From SSC3 sp963769585 (GTDB lineage Bacteria; Actinomycetota; Actinomycetes; Propionibacteriales; Nocardioidaceae): 64,000 nucleotides of DNA. The number at the start of each line of letters is the position of its first letter. Positions within the stretch are counted from its first letter, which is position 1. Positions 1 to 8,958 of this stretch are shown here, piece by piece. The stretch covers positions 1,550,001-1,614,000 of the forward strand of contig CAVYMJ010000006.1 of the NCBI GenBank assembly GCA_963769585.1, given 5' to 3'. The notes beneath the pieces are model-generated. The model had not been told where the DNA came from. It made no database searches and was given only the letters and a program-made list of their open reading frames with translations. Position numbers and translations under genes: made by a program.

Positions 1-560
1 GAGGCGACCACGTCCGCGGTCTGGCTGAGTTTCTGCTCGGTCGCGCTGGCCCGCAGAGCGTCGACCGTGGGCTCGTACTCCTTGCGGAACGCCGGAGTCA
101 TCGCCTCGGTCGCTGCCGCGAGATCCTTGTCGAACGAGGCGTACTTGTAGCTCAACAAGGCCTCGACCTGTGCGGGGACCGTGGCCCGCACTGTGTTGCC
201 TGCCTCGACAGCAGCGTCGAGCTCGGAGGTCTTGCGCCACTGGACCAGGCCCAGCACGGCGAAGAGGACCATCACCGCCACCGACGCAGCGACCGCCCGG
301 GCGAACCAGGCTGGCCAGCCACGCGGTGCGGCGGTCGCCTGGTCCTCCCCCGGCAGGGCTGCTTCCGGGTCGGTCTGGTCGGGACGCGCTTCCTCAGGGG
401 CTGTCAGGGGGTCGCTCGGCGAAGCGGGCGGCTGCGCCGCGCCACCACCCAGCGGGGCGGCAAGCTCGCTCCCGCAGTACCGGCACTTGATCGCCGCGGC
501 CTTGATCGTCTCGGCGCAGAACGGGCAGATCTTCTCGCCCTGCTCGGCTTCGCCGCTCAT
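1..560 (-). CDS. Zinc-ribbon, Mce-associated membrane protein (3' end outside window)
   Basis: The frame is open from an ATG at 560 to the window edge (186 codons), so the C-terminus is missing. Seen: an N-terminal zinc ribbon with Cys12, Cys15, Cys26 and Cys29 (two CxxC knuckles), a Pro/Ala/Asp-rich linker (residues 35-80), one membrane helix (about 86-106) and an outer region rich in Ala and Glu. The start overlaps the stop of the preceding gene (ATGA at 557-560), so it is the last visible cistron of mce operon 1. The membrane and outer part resembles Mce-associated (Mas-type) proteins; the zinc ribbon would lie in the cytoplasm. Function is unknown. A structural or assembly role for the Mce complex is inference. 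Confidence 0.72.
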   Translation of the reverse strand, partial: MSGEAEQGEKICPFCAETIKAAAIKCRYCGSELAAPLGGGAAQPPASPSDPLTAPEEARPDQTDPEAALPGEDQATAAPRGWPAWFARAVAASVAVMVLFAVLGLVQWRKTSELDAAVEAGNTVRATVPAQVEALLSYKYASFDKDLAAATEAMTPAFRKEYEPTVDALRASATEQKLSQTADVVA

Positions 561-1075
561 GAGACCAGCTCCAGGTTGTTCGTCAGCCATCTGCCGTCCA
601 CCCTCACCAACGTGAGCTGCAGGCGGTACTGACGTGGTTGGGGGCTCTTGGAGGAGGTGTTGGAGACACTTGCGTCCAGCGCCACCACGACACGTGCGGT
701 GTCGCCGCGACGTTCGAGCAGGCCGGCCCCGTCCTTGGGGATCGTCGGGACTTGGATGGACTTGTTCTCGGCAAGCAGCGAGCGCAGCGGCTTCTCGCTC
801 TGCTTGAACTCCTCGAGGAACTTCCCGGTGGCACCCTTCTCCACCGACACGAAGTAGTCGTCGATCTTGCGATAGTCGACCGAAGCCCAGGCGAGCACCT
901 CGGCCGTGGCAGCCTTGACCGCCGCGCGATCGGCGTCACGTGCGGCGACCGCACTGCCGTGCTCGTTGTTCTGCCAGGCCCACAGCGCGACCCCGGAGAC
1001 AGCAGGCAGTAACACGGCAAGGAGCGCCAGTGCAGTGCGAACGACGCCAGGGGCGCGGGGGGAGGGTGCTGTCAT
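557..1075 (-). CDS. Mce-associated membrane protein, operon 1
   Basis: 172 residues from the ATG at 1075, chosen because it overlaps the mceF stop (ATGA, 1072-1075); a longer frame back to 1111 would run into mceF. One N-terminal membrane helix (about 11-33) is followed by an extracytoplasmic domain of the kind found in proteins encoded after mceF (Mas family, mammalian-cell-entry-associated), which in mycobacteria help stabilise the Mce complex. The C-terminus ends in a typical 'DGRWLTNNLELV' block. It sits between mceF and the zinc-ribbon gene in one overlapping transcription unit. The family assignment rests on position, topology and the C-terminal block; no catalytic motif is visible. Confidence 0.75.
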   Translation of the reverse strand: MTAPSPRAPGVVRTALALLAVLLPAVSGVALWAWQNNEHGSAVAARDADRAAVKAATAEVLAWASVDYRKIDDYFVSVEKGATGKFLEEFKQSEKPLRSLLAENKSIQVPTIPKDGAGLLERRGDTARVVVALDASVSNTSSKSPQPRQYRLQLTLVRVDGRWLTNNLELVS

Positions 1076-2319
1076 CGCTCCATCGTGGGGCCGATCAGCA
1101 TCCACTTCCATGCGTCCTCTCCGTAGATGTCGACGAGACCCGGGTCGTCGATGACCACCGTCTGGTCACCCAGACTCACCGTACCCGTGGCGGGGTCGTA
1201 CGGCGCGACGCGCGCAGCGGCGCCACTCGGCTTCGGTGCGTACCTCGAGCCACGCATGTCGTACGGCGGGGGCGAGGCGCAATGCGCCTTGAGGTACGGC
1301 GTGCCATCGGACAAGTCAGAGCCCGGGCGCCACTGGCTTCTCGGAAGGTAACCCTCGGTGCAGGGCGGCGGCTGGTCGGTGAACTCAAGGTGGACGTGCC
1401 CGTACCCGTCCGCTGTCGTACCTGTGAAGCCACCACCGATGAGGGCGGGGTAGGTCACCAGAAGCTGCTCCAGAGCGGGCAGCCGCAGCGTGACGACCTG
1501 GTTCGCGGTGACCAGGTTGCTCAGGAAGACAGGCAGCGTGGGCTGCAGTCCCTTGAGCAGAAGGCGGACCTGCTCAAGGGTGGCAGGGCCGCCCTGCAGC
1601 AGTGTGCGGACGTTCCGGTCGCTGTCGGCGAGCGCCTTGGTGAAGGTGTTGATTCCCGAGGCGAAGGCCTTGATGTTGCCCTCGTTTGCCTTCTGGGTAC
1701 GCAGCACCGTCCGGCCACGCTTGAGGAGGGCGATGGTCTGCTTCTTGTTGGCGCTGGCATCGTCGATGAAGCTGTTCGCTCCGTCGATGAGGTCCTGCAT
1801 CGGCTGGCCGGTGTTGTAGAACATCTGGCCGAGCTCACCGATCACGGTCTTCAGGTTGTCGGTGTTCACCGAGCGGACGAACCGGTCCATGGTGATGATC
1901 AGGTCGCCCTCGTCCACCGGCAGCGAGTCGGCGTTCGCCTTGAGGACCGAGCCTTCCTTGACGTAGGGGCCGTCGTCGGAGACCGGCTCGAAGTCGAGGT
2001 ACTGCTCACCCACAGCTGAGCCGTTGTGGACGTACATCGGAGCGCCCACGGGGAGCTTGGTTCCCTCCTCGAGGTCCAGGCGTACGTCGATGCCGGCCTC
2101 CCCGGGGTCGATCGAGCCGACCTTGCCGATCTTGACTCCGCGGTAGGTGACCTCGCCTCCCTCGTACAGGCCGCCGGTTCCGGGTAGCTGCGCGGTGACA
2201 TGGAAGCCTCGCCCGAGCGCCAAGTCCACCAGCCCCAGGTAGTTAGCGCTGATGTAGAGCACCCCGGCTGCGCTGAGCACCAGGAAGCTCAGCAGGCGTG
2301 CCTTGACTCCGCGGGTCAT
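1072..2319 (-). CDS. mceF: MCE family protein MceF, operon 1
   Basis: 415 residues with an N-terminal membrane anchor (about 8-27) and an MCE/MlaD domain (about 38-115) containing the usual 'GGEVTYRGVKIGKV' segment, then a long helical region and an Asp/Pro-rich tail. MCE proteins form a periplasmic hexameric tube that carries lipids to the YrbE permease. It is the sixth and last MCE subunit: it follows the lipoprotein mceE (ATGA overlap at 2316-2319) and precedes the Mas gene. The tail 'VSLGDQTVVIDDPG' is typical of MceF-type subunits. The substrate cannot be read from the sequence. Confidence 0.88.
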   Translation of the reverse strand: MTRGVKARLLSFLVLSAAGVLYISANYLGLVDLALGRGFHVTAQLPGTGGLYEGGEVTYRGVKIGKVGSIDPGEAGIDVRLDLEEGTKLPVGAPMYVHNGSAVGEQYLDFEPVSDDGPYVKEGSVLKANADSLPVDEGDLIITMDRFVRSVNTDNLKTVIGELGQMFYNTGQPMQDLIDGANSFIDDASANKKQTIALLKRGRTVLRTQKANEGNIKAFASGINTFTKALADSDRNVRTLLQGGPATLEQVRLLLKGLQPTLPVFLSNLVTANQVVTLRLPALEQLLVTYPALIGGGFTGTTADGYGHVHLEFTDQPPPCTEGYLPRSQWRPGSDLSDGTPYLKAHCASPPPYDMRGSRYAPKPSGAAARVAPYDPATGTVSLGDQTVVIDDPGLVDIYGEDAWKWMLIGPTMER

Positions 2320-3482
2320 CGGCCGCCTCCCAGCAGGGTGGAGAGGTCGTCGGCGTGAGCAGGCGCGGCGCGGCCGACCAGTCCGGGCAGCCCCGGTAGC
2401 CCGGGAAGGCCGGGCAGTCCCGGGAGTCCCGGCAGGCCGGGAGGCCCTGGCTGACCCGGGAGACCCGGGATCGGCGGCAGCCCTGGGATCGGGCCAGATC
2501 CGCCGGCAGGCATGTTCTGGAAGTTCACGTTGAAGAAGATCGACGTGTTCGCGTAGTCGCCGTACACGATGTTGTTGGACTCGATCGGGAACGGGAAGCT
2601 GATCATGAGACTCAGCGCCGTAGGCAGCTTCTCTCCCGCGCGGGCGAGCTCGGTCAGCACCGGGCGGAGGTGGCGCAGGTCCGCGAGGATGTCGTCCTTG
2701 GCGGCATTGACGACCCTCGTTCCAACCTTGCCCAGCCGGTCGAGCCCGCGGAGCATCGCCATCAGCTGTTGGTGCTGGTCGGCCAGGATCTTCACTGCGG
2801 GACCGAAGCTGTCCAGGGCGGCCGTCACCGTCGTCTTCTCACGATTGAGGGTCCGTGCCAGGCCATTGAGCGACTTCATCGCGTTGATGATGTCGCCCTT
2901 CTGCTTGTCCAGACCTGCGACCAGGGTGCTCAGCTCACCCAAGACATGCTTGATGCGGTCCTGGCGCCCGTCGAAGACGGCGTTGAGCTCCGTCGTGATC
3001 GTCTTGAGCTGCCCGACGCCACCACCGTTGAGCAGGAAGGAGAGCGCCCCAAGGACCTCCTCGAGCTCGGGGTTACGCCCGGTGGCGGCCAAGGGGATGT
3101 TGTCCCCCTGGCCGAGCTGGCCCTCGGCCGGCTCGGGGCCGGGCTCCAGGGAGACGTACTTCTCGCCCAGCAAGCTGGTCTGCTGGATCGCGGCGACGGC
3201 GTTCCCCGGAAGTCGCACGGAGTTCTTGATGCGCATAGTCACCCCGGCATGCCAGCCGATCCGCCGCAGGTCGGTCACCTCGCCGACCGTCACGTCGTTG
3301 ACCTTGACCGGCGAGCGCGGCACGAGGTTGAGCACGTCGTTGAACTCGGCAGTGACCTCGAACGAGTTGCCCTCGTTGACCGGGCTCCCGGGGATAGGCA
3401 AGTCGTAGGCCTCGCACCCTGTGAGGGCGATACCGGACAACAACGCCGCTCCGAGGGCCAGCGCGGTGGGCCTGCGGATCAT
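2316..3482 (-). CDS. mceE: MCE family lipoprotein MceE, operon 1, with collagen-like tail
   Basis: 388 residues. A lipoprotein signal ends in the lipobox LTGC with Cys23, so this is the LprK-type subunit. The MCE domain spans about 42-118 ('SPVKVNDVTVGEV' core), followed by a helical region. Near the C-terminus a run of Gly-Leu-Pro/Gly-Pro-Pro triplets (encoded about 2376-2500) makes a collagen-like segment before a short Ala/Asp/Leu tail. It overlaps mceF downstream and mceD upstream (ATGA, 3479-3482). Pro-rich tails are known in MceE/F proteins, but regular GLP triplets of this length are notable. Role: lipid-anchored subunit of the Mce tube. Confidence 0.9.
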   Translation of the reverse strand: MIRRPTALALGAALLSGIALTGCEAYDLPIPGSPVNEGNSFEVTAEFNDVLNLVPRSPVKVNDVTVGEVTDLRRIGWHAGVTMRIKNSVRLPGNAVAAIQQTSLLGEKYVSLEPGPEPAEGQLGQGDNIPLAATGRNPELEEVLGALSFLLNGGGVGQLKTITTELNAVFDGRQDRIKHVLGELSTLVAGLDKQKGDIINAMKSLNGLARTLNREKTTVTAALDSFGPAVKILADQHQQLMAMLRGLDRLGKVGTRVVNAAKDDILADLRHLRPVLTELARAGEKLPTALSLMISFPFPIESNNIVYGDYANTSIFFNVNFQNMPAGGSGPIPGLPPIPGLPGQPGPPGLPGLPGLPGLPGLPGLPGLVGRAAPAHADDLSTLLGGGR

Positions 3483-4654
3483 GAGGCACCTCCGAGCAGG
3501 TCGCTCAGGTCGGTCGCGGCAGTGCCGGTGCCGTACCGGGCCAGCGTCGACGCCTGCGTCGGCCCGCTGCTCGGAGCCGCGTCCCGCCCGCTGCGTGCCG
3601 GACCGAGCAGGGACTTGAACAGCGCGCAGGCGGTGGCAGCGGCCGGAAGCTTGGCCTGCTTCACCGCGGCACAGAGCAGGTCGTCCATGGTCACGACGTT
3701 GTTCTCGAAGCCGATCCGCGAGCCGATCGAGCCGGTCACGGGGTCGAAGGCGGTCACCAGGTTGCCCATGGCCAGCGGACCCACATCCAGCACTGTTGCC
3801 AGCGCGGACTGCTCGGCCGCGATGGTGCGCAGGATCGTTGCGAGGTCACGGACGTTGGAGGTGAGCAGCCCCCGATTGCTCTTGACGAAGCGCTCCACCT
3901 TGCCCAGCACGTCAGCGAGGTTCTTCAGGGCGCCGTACAGGGCGTCCTTCTCCCCAGCCAGCTGTTGGCTGACAGCTCCGAGGTTGTCCATGAAGCTCGC
4001 CACCGCCCGGTCATTGGCGGCCAGGGCCCCGGTGAACTGGTTCAACGCGTTCACGGTGCCGAAGAGCTCGCCGCTGCCGTCGCCGAAGGTCTTCATAGCC
4101 CGGGAGAGGTTCACGATGGTCGTGTTCGCCTTGCGACCCTCTCCGTCGAGGAACTTCGCCCCGGCGCTGAGGAAGTGATCCAGAGTGCCGTCCTTGTTCA
4201 CCCCGTTGGGGCCCAGCGCCTCGGTCAGCACCGAGAGGCTCTTGTAGATCCGGTCGAGCTCGACGGGCGTTCCCGTGTCCTTGACCTCGATCTGGGCGTC
4301 GTCGGCGAGCTTGGGCCCCGCGGTGTACGCCGGCGACAGCTGCACGAAGCGGTCCGCGGTAAGCGTCGGAGTGATGATGACCGCCTGCGCGTCGGCCGGT
4401 ACCGGGTACTCGGCGTCGTAGACCATCTCCACGCGTACCGTGTTGCCCTCAGGCACGACGGACTTCACCTCGCCGACCTTCACGCCCAGGATGCGCACCT
4501 CGCTGCTCGGGTAGATCGCGACGGCACGACTGAAGTGGGCAGTGACGGTCCGCTGCTCGGGACCCGACCGCACCACGGCGAAGAGGCCGACGGCGAGGAC
4601 CGCGGCCAGTGCGATGAGCAGCGGCCGGGGAAGACTCTTGAGCTTCTCGAACAT
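3479..4654 (-). CDS. mceD: MCE family protein MceD, operon 1
   Basis: 391 residues with an N-terminal membrane helix (about 11-29) lacking any lipobox cysteine, an MCE domain (about 36-113; 'SSEVRILGVKVGEV' core) and a long alpha-helical stretch. The C-terminal 60 residues are Ala/Ser/Thr-rich and low in complexity. The start at 4654 lies 3 bases after the mceC stop (4658), and the end overlaps mceE by ATGA. It is the fourth MCE subunit in the conserved A-F order. Compare mceD of operon 2, which carries a lipoprotein signal instead of a plain anchor. Confidence 0.88.
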   Translation of the reverse strand: MFEKLKSLPRPLLIALAAVLAVGLFAVVRSGPEQRTVTAHFSRAVAIYPSSEVRILGVKVGEVKSVVPEGNTVRVEMVYDAEYPVPADAQAVIITPTLTADRFVQLSPAYTAGPKLADDAQIEVKDTGTPVELDRIYKSLSVLTEALGPNGVNKDGTLDHFLSAGAKFLDGEGRKANTTIVNLSRAMKTFGDGSGELFGTVNALNQFTGALAANDRAVASFMDNLGAVSQQLAGEKDALYGALKNLADVLGKVERFVKSNRGLLTSNVRDLATILRTIAAEQSALATVLDVGPLAMGNLVTAFDPVTGSIGSRIGFENNVVTMDDLLCAAVKQAKLPAAATACALFKSLLGPARSGRDAAPSSGPTQASTLARYGTGTAATDLSDLLGGAS

Positions 4655-4657
4655 CGG

Positions 4658-5635
4658 CTAGTCCCCCTCCGGCACGAACTCGCCCGTGCCCAGGGCGAAG
4701 AGGTTGACCGGGTAAGCGTCGAACCAGGGGCCGGTGCCGATGATGTTCGACAGGATGCTCACGTATGGCCCGAGGTTGTGCAGCGACGCCCGAAGCGCCT
4801 TCTCCCGATTGACCAGGATCCGGTTGACCTCCGAGAGCTGCTGCAGCATCGGCTTGAGCTGGGCCTGGTTGTCGTCGACCAACCCCCCGAGCTGATCCGC
4901 CAGGATTCCGGTGTTGAGCAGCAGTGTGTGGATGGCTTCCCGACGCGTCCGGAGCTCAGCCAGGATCAGGTCACCCTGCTTGACCAGGGCCACGACGTCG
5001 CCCTTGCGCGAGGCGAGCAGCTTGGCCACCGAGTTGGCGTGCTTGAGCAGGGACTGTAGCTCCGCGTCCCTGGAGGCGATCGTCTCCGACAGCCTGGCAA
5101 GCCCGTCAAAGGCTCCCTTCGCCTCGTCGCTGGTGCGGTTCATGGTTCCGGAGACCGTTGTCAGCGCCTTCTGCAGCTGCGGGATGTCTATCCCCTCGGT
5201 GGTGTCGGTCAGCTCGCCGAACACCTTGACGATGTCGTAGCTGGCCGTGGTGCGGTCCAACGGAATGGTCGTGCCGCCCTTGGCGCTTCCCGAGCCAGCG
5301 GGCAGCAGGTTGAGGAACTTCTCACCCAGCAGGTTGAGCACCTCAACGGCCGCTCCGGTCTCGTCGCCGAAGTGCACACCCGAGTCGATGGTGAAGTGCG
5401 CCACGACATGATCCCCGGCAAGGTCGAGCTTGCTGACCCGGCCGACGCGCACTCCGGCGATCTGGACCATGTTGCCCTTGTGAAGCCCGCTCGCGTCGCT
5501 TAACTCAGCCTGGTAGGCGACCCCGCGGAAACCCGGGAACTTCTGCAGGTTGAGCGCCGCGGCCATGGCGAGCAGTGAGACCAGCACGGCCACGATGCCG
5601 AACCGGACGACCTGCTTGTCGCTGTAGCGCCTCAC
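4658..5635 (-). CDS. mceC: MCE family protein MceC, operon 1
   Basis: 325 residues: membrane anchor about 11-29, MCE domain about 38-115 ('GNMVQIAGVRVGRV' core), then a helical barrel-forming region and a short C-terminus. It overlaps mceB (stop at 5632) and lies directly before mceD. It is the third subunit in the canonical order, predicted to join the hetero-hexameric MCE ring in the cell envelope. No unusual feature apart from the compact C-terminus. Confidence 0.88.
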   Translation of the reverse strand: MRRYSDKQVVRFGIVAVLVSLLAMAAALNLQKFPGFRGVAYQAELSDASGLHKGNMVQIAGVRVGRVSKLDLAGDHVVAHFTIDSGVHFGDETGAAVEVLNLLGEKFLNLLPAGSGSAKGGTTIPLDRTTASYDIVKVFGELTDTTEGIDIPQLQKALTTVSGTMNRTSDEAKGAFDGLARLSETIASRDAELQSLLKHANSVAKLLASRKGDVVALVKQGDLILAELRTRREAIHTLLLNTGILADQLGGLVDDNQAQLKPMLQQLSEVNRILVNREKALRASLHNLGPYVSILSNIIGTGPWFDAYPVNLFALGTGEFVPEGD

Positions 5636-6756
5636 CGGTTACACCTCGCCGCCGTCGACTTGATGCCGAACTTGCGCATCTGCTGGGTAAGGATGTCGAT
5701 CCCCGGAATGTCCAGGCCCTTCGGCAAGGTGATCTCGAACTTGGCCCCGCAGACGTAGTAGTTGTACCAGGAGCCGTAGGTGCCGGTGCGCGTCTGGTCT
5801 TCGAGCATCTCCGGAAGGTTGGTCAGGATCTTGCGCAGCACTCTCTTGCCCTTGGGCCCAGCGAGAATGCCGGTCAGGTTCCGAAGCTGGGCGATGTCGT
5901 CCTTGAGCAGCGGGCGTCCCTCGGTGAGCAGCTCAGCGAGCAGCCTGGTCAGGCTCGACAGGTTCGCCACCGAGTTGCCGATCTGGACGCGGTCCTTGGC
6001 CAGACCTCCGACCCAGCGGCGCAACTCGATGATCAGCTGGGTCAGCTGTTGATGCCTGCTGTCGACGGTCGTCAGCAGCCCGTCCAGGTTGGTGATCACC
6101 TGGCCGACCAGCCGGTCCCGGTCTGCGATCGCGGTCGTCAGGGAGGCGGTGTGGGCGAGCAGTCCCTCGATGGTGCCGCCCTCACCCTGGAGCACCTTGA
6201 CCAGGTTCAGCGAGAGTTCGTTCACGTCCTTGGGCGTCAACGCGGCGAAGAGTGGCGCGAACCCGTTGTACAGCGCAGTGAGGTTCAGGGCGGGCGTCGT
6301 CTGTTCGACCGGTACCGTTCCCCCGGGCTGCAGCCGGGGTGCCCCCGGGTCGCCCTCGAGCACGGTGACGTAGCGGTCGCCGACGAGGTTGAGGAAACGG
6401 ATCTCCACCCGGCTGTTCGTGGTGAGCGACATCTCCTTCTTCACGGTGAACTTCACCTTGGCGCGGTTCGCCTGGTAGATGCTCACGTCGCTGACCTTGC
6501 CCATCACTACGCCGGCGACCCGGACGTCATCGCCCTTCTGCACCATGCTGGCGTTGGCGAACACGGCCGAGTACTCGTGCGTGGCACCGGTGCCGAACTT
6601 GCCCATGATCATCACCAGCGTGCCCGTGACGATCACCGACACCAGGCTGAAGATCGTCAGCTTCACGACCGCGCCGAGCGTCTTCCGGCTCTGGACACCC
6701 CGGACCTTGGGCGCCGGTGTGGGCAGTTCAGTGGTTGTCACCTCCGGGGCGCTCAT
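5632..6756 (-). CDS. mceB: MCE family protein MceB, operon 1
   Basis: 374 residues from the ATG at 6756. This start makes an ATGA overlap with the mceA stop (6753); the frame stays open to 7041, but the upstream part is an Arg-rich shadow of mceA. A cytoplasmic N-terminal tail of about 30 residues (Thr/Pro-rich) precedes the membrane helix (31-51) and the MCE domain (about 59-135, 'GDDVRVAGVVMGKV' core). A helical region follows, and a single Cys lies near the C-terminal end. Second MCE subunit of the complex. Confidence 0.88.
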   Translation of the reverse strand: MSAPEVTTTELPTPAPKVRGVQSRKTLGAVVKLTIFSLVSVIVTGTLVMIMGKFGTGATHEYSAVFANASMVQKGDDVRVAGVVMGKVSDVSIYQANRAKVKFTVKKEMSLTTNSRVEIRFLNLVGDRYVTVLEGDPGAPRLQPGGTVPVEQTTPALNLTALYNGFAPLFAALTPKDVNELSLNLVKVLQGEGGTIEGLLAHTASLTTAIADRDRLVGQVITNLDGLLTTVDSRHQQLTQLIIELRRWVGGLAKDRVQIGNSVANLSSLTRLLAELLTEGRPLLKDDIAQLRNLTGILAGPKGKRVLRKILTNLPEMLEDQTRTGTYGSWYNYYVCGAKFEITLPKGLDIPGIDILTQQMRKFGIKSTAARCNR

Positions 6757-8111
6757 CCAGCACCCCCGGCAGAGTCCGCCATCGCGCCGTACAGCAGCGC
6801 GGACAGCCCGGGGATGTCTGCCGCCGGCCGGCCGGTCCTGGCAGCGAGGCGAGCCGTGGCGGCACGCTGCCCCCAGGGCGTGAGGCTGGCGTCCGCGGCC
6901 GAGTACGCCGTCGGGCCGCCCAGGACCCCGCCGTAGGCGTCGCTGAAGCTCATCGCCCGGGCGCCACCGGGCGAGTAGGAGTTGCCCCGCCCCGAGGCGG
7001 AGTCGAGGTTCGTGCCGTTGGCGGTGTCGTACCCCGGCCACGGGTCCGCCGGGTTGTTCGGCAGACCGAGGCAGCGAGGCCCGCGCTTGTCGGCGTAGAC
7101 CGGCTTGTCGCGCTGGTCGTACCCGCGGACCTGGGGCGAGGGGAACTCGACGTACTGCTTGACCACGCCACCGGAGAAGGTCTTCCGTAGCACCGGCTTG
7201 TACCGCGCGATTCCCCGCAGCAGGCAGTCGTACTCCGGGGCGTACTTGTCCAGCAGCGCCAGCGTCGGGACGGACACCTCGCCGGCGCGGATGATGTTGA
7301 CCTCGTTGCGCTCCATGATCTCTGCACCGAGAATCGAGACCTTGGTGAGGTCCTTGAAGAGACCGTTGATGCCGGCCTTCTTCGCGCGGATCGTCTTGGA
7401 GGTCACCGTGAGGTTTCCCAGCGCGGCGACCAGGTCGGGGGCAGCGACGTTGTAGGCGGCGGAGACCGACGCCAGCAGCCGCAGGTCCTCTCGAAGCGTC
7501 GGGAGGTGAACGTTGATGGTGGTCAGGTAGGCGTCGAGCTTGTCGAGACTCTCGCCGATCGCCTCTCCCCGGCCGTTGAGGGCGGTAGCCAGCGCCCCCA
7601 GGGTGGTGCTCAGATCCGCCGGACGCACGGCGCGGAGCAATGGAAACAGCCGACTGAGGACCTTGTTCAGCTCGACGGCGGTGTGCACCCTGCTGGATGG
7701 GAGGACGGTCCCGTCCTTGATCCCGACGGCCCCGCCAGGAGTCGCCACCAGGGCGACGTATTTCTGCCCGAAGAGGGTGGTGGGCAGGATGTTCGCCTCA
7801 ACGTCGACGGGGATCCTCCGGGCGTCGTCGGGGTTGAGGCCGAGGCGGATCACCGCCTGGTTGCCGGACTGCGAGATCCCGCGCACCTGGCCGACCAGCA
7901 CGCCGTTGTAGCGGACGTCGCCGTACTTGGGGAGCTGGAGACCCGCCTGGTCCGCCTGCAGCGTCAGAGTCGTGACCCGGGTGAACGTCTTGTTGTAGAT
8001 GCCGATCGAGAGCGCGATCAGCACGGCGATGGTGGCGATGAAGGCGATGCCGGCCAGAAACAGCCTGAAGTGTTCCTTCGGGTCGTTGTCCCGGTTTACA
8101 GTCACGAACAT
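6753..8111 (-). CDS. mceA: MCE family protein MceA, operon 1
   Basis: 452 residues from the ATG at 8111, which follows the permease stop by 4 bases and has a GGGGTGA ribosome site inside the upstream gene's end; the longer frame to 8159 is not needed. Membrane helix about 17-39, MCE domain about 44-122 ('YGDVRYNGVLVGQV' core), helical region, then an MceA-type C-terminal domain with two conserved Cys-containing segments (about residues 285-350) and a Gly/Ser/Tyr-rich tail. First MCE subunit after the YrbE permeases; it usually makes direct contact with them. Confidence 0.88.
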   Translation of the reverse strand: MFVTVNRDNDPKEHFRLFLAGIAFIATIAVLIALSIGIYNKTFTRVTTLTLQADQAGLQLPKYGDVRYNGVLVGQVRGISQSGNQAVIRLGLNPDDARRIPVDVEANILPTTLFGQKYVALVATPGGAVGIKDGTVLPSSRVHTAVELNKVLSRLFPLLRAVRPADLSTTLGALATALNGRGEAIGESLDKLDAYLTTINVHLPTLREDLRLLASVSAAYNVAAPDLVAALGNLTVTSKTIRAKKAGINGLFKDLTKVSILGAEIMERNEVNIIRAGEVSVPTLALLDKYAPEYDCLLRGIARYKPVLRKTFSGGVVKQYVEFPSPQVRGYDQRDKPVYADKRGPRCLGLPNNPADPWPGYDTANGTNLDSASGRGNSYSPGGARAMSFSDAYGGVLGGPTAYSAADASLTPWGQRAATARLAARTGRPAADIPGLSALLYGAMADSAGGAG

Positions 8112-8115
8112 CTGG

Positions 8116-8958
8116 TCACCCCGTGATCCTGACCGTGGTGTTGGAGCCCCAGATGGCAAAGCTCAGGAAGAAGTCGGCCACGACGATGGTCACGATGGAG
8201 GTTCGGATCGCCTTGCCGACGGCCAGCCCGACCCCGGCCGGTCCGCCGCTGGCGCTGTAGCCGTAGTAGCAGTGGATCAGGATGACCGCCACAGCCAGGA
8301 AGATGAGCTTCAGGAAGCTGTAGACCATGTCGATGGGTGGCAGGAAGACCAGGAAGTAGTGGTCATAGGTACCTGCGGACTGGCCGTAGATCATCGTGGT
8401 GATCAGGCGCGGAGACAGGTACGACGCGAAGAGCGCCACGATGTAGAGCGGAATCACCGCGAGGAAGGCGGCGATCATCCGGGTGGTGACCAGGAACGGC
8501 AGGGACGGCACCGCCATCACCTCGAGCGCGTCGATCTCCTCGCTGATCCGCATCGCGCCCAAGCGCGCGGTGTAGCCGCAGCCCACGGTGGCTGCCAAGG
8601 CGATCGCTGCGACCAGCGGAGCCACCTCTCGGGTGTTGAAGTAGGCGGAGATGAACGCGGTGAACTTCGAGACGCCGATCTGGCTCAGCGAGGCGTAGCC
8701 CTGCATGCCGACCTCGGTACCGGCGAAGAACGACAGGAAGGCGATGACTCCGACCGTGCCGGCGATCATGGTGAGGGCACCGGCGCCGAAGGCGACCTCG
8801 GCCAGGGTGTTGAGGATCTCGCGCTTGTAACGCCGGATGGCGCGTGGCGTCCAGGCCAGCGCCTTGACGTAGAAGATCAGCTGGTCGCCGTACGTCTCGA
8901 ACTGCTTGCGTCGGGCCTTGATGACGTCGAACCCGATCGACTGGAGGGTAGCCATCAC
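8116..8958 (-). CDS. yrbEB: ABC transporter permease YrbE-B (MlaE family), operon 1
   Basis: 280 residues, an MlaE/YrbE-type inner-membrane permease with five to six hydrophobic segments and the family loop 'SEEIDALEVMAVPSLPF', where the EExDAxE motif couples to the ATPase. The start is the GTG at 8958 (GTGA overlap with the preceding permease) or the ATG at 8955. With the adjacent permease it would form the membrane heterodimer that moves lipid received from the MCE tube. No MceG/Mkl-type ATPase is encoded in this window, so energy must come from a gene elsewhere. Confidence 0.9.
   Translation of the reverse strand: MMATLQSIGFDVIKARRKQFETYGDQLIFYVKALAWTPRAIRRYKREILNTLAEVAFGAGALTMIAGTVGVIAFLSFFAGTEVGMQGYASLSQIGVSKFTAFISAYFNTREVAPLVAAIALAATVGCGYTARLGAMRISEEIDALEVMAVPSLPFLVTTRMIAAFLAVIPLYIVALFASYLSPRLITTMIYGQSAGTYDHYFLVFLPPIDMVYSFLKLIFLAVAVILIHCYYGYSASGGPAGVGLAVGKAIRTSIVTIVVADFFLSFAIWGSNTTVRITG

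Noticed and set aside
2376..2500. Short tandem DNA repeat that could suggest a CRISPR or minisatellite
   Set aside because: It is in frame and encodes Gly-Leu-Pro triplets of MceE; there are no spacers.
2670..4178. Long plus-strand frame (502 codons) across mceD/mceE
   Set aside because: Shadow of two well-supported minus-strand genes; the protein is rich in His, Arg and Gln with no domain-like pattern.
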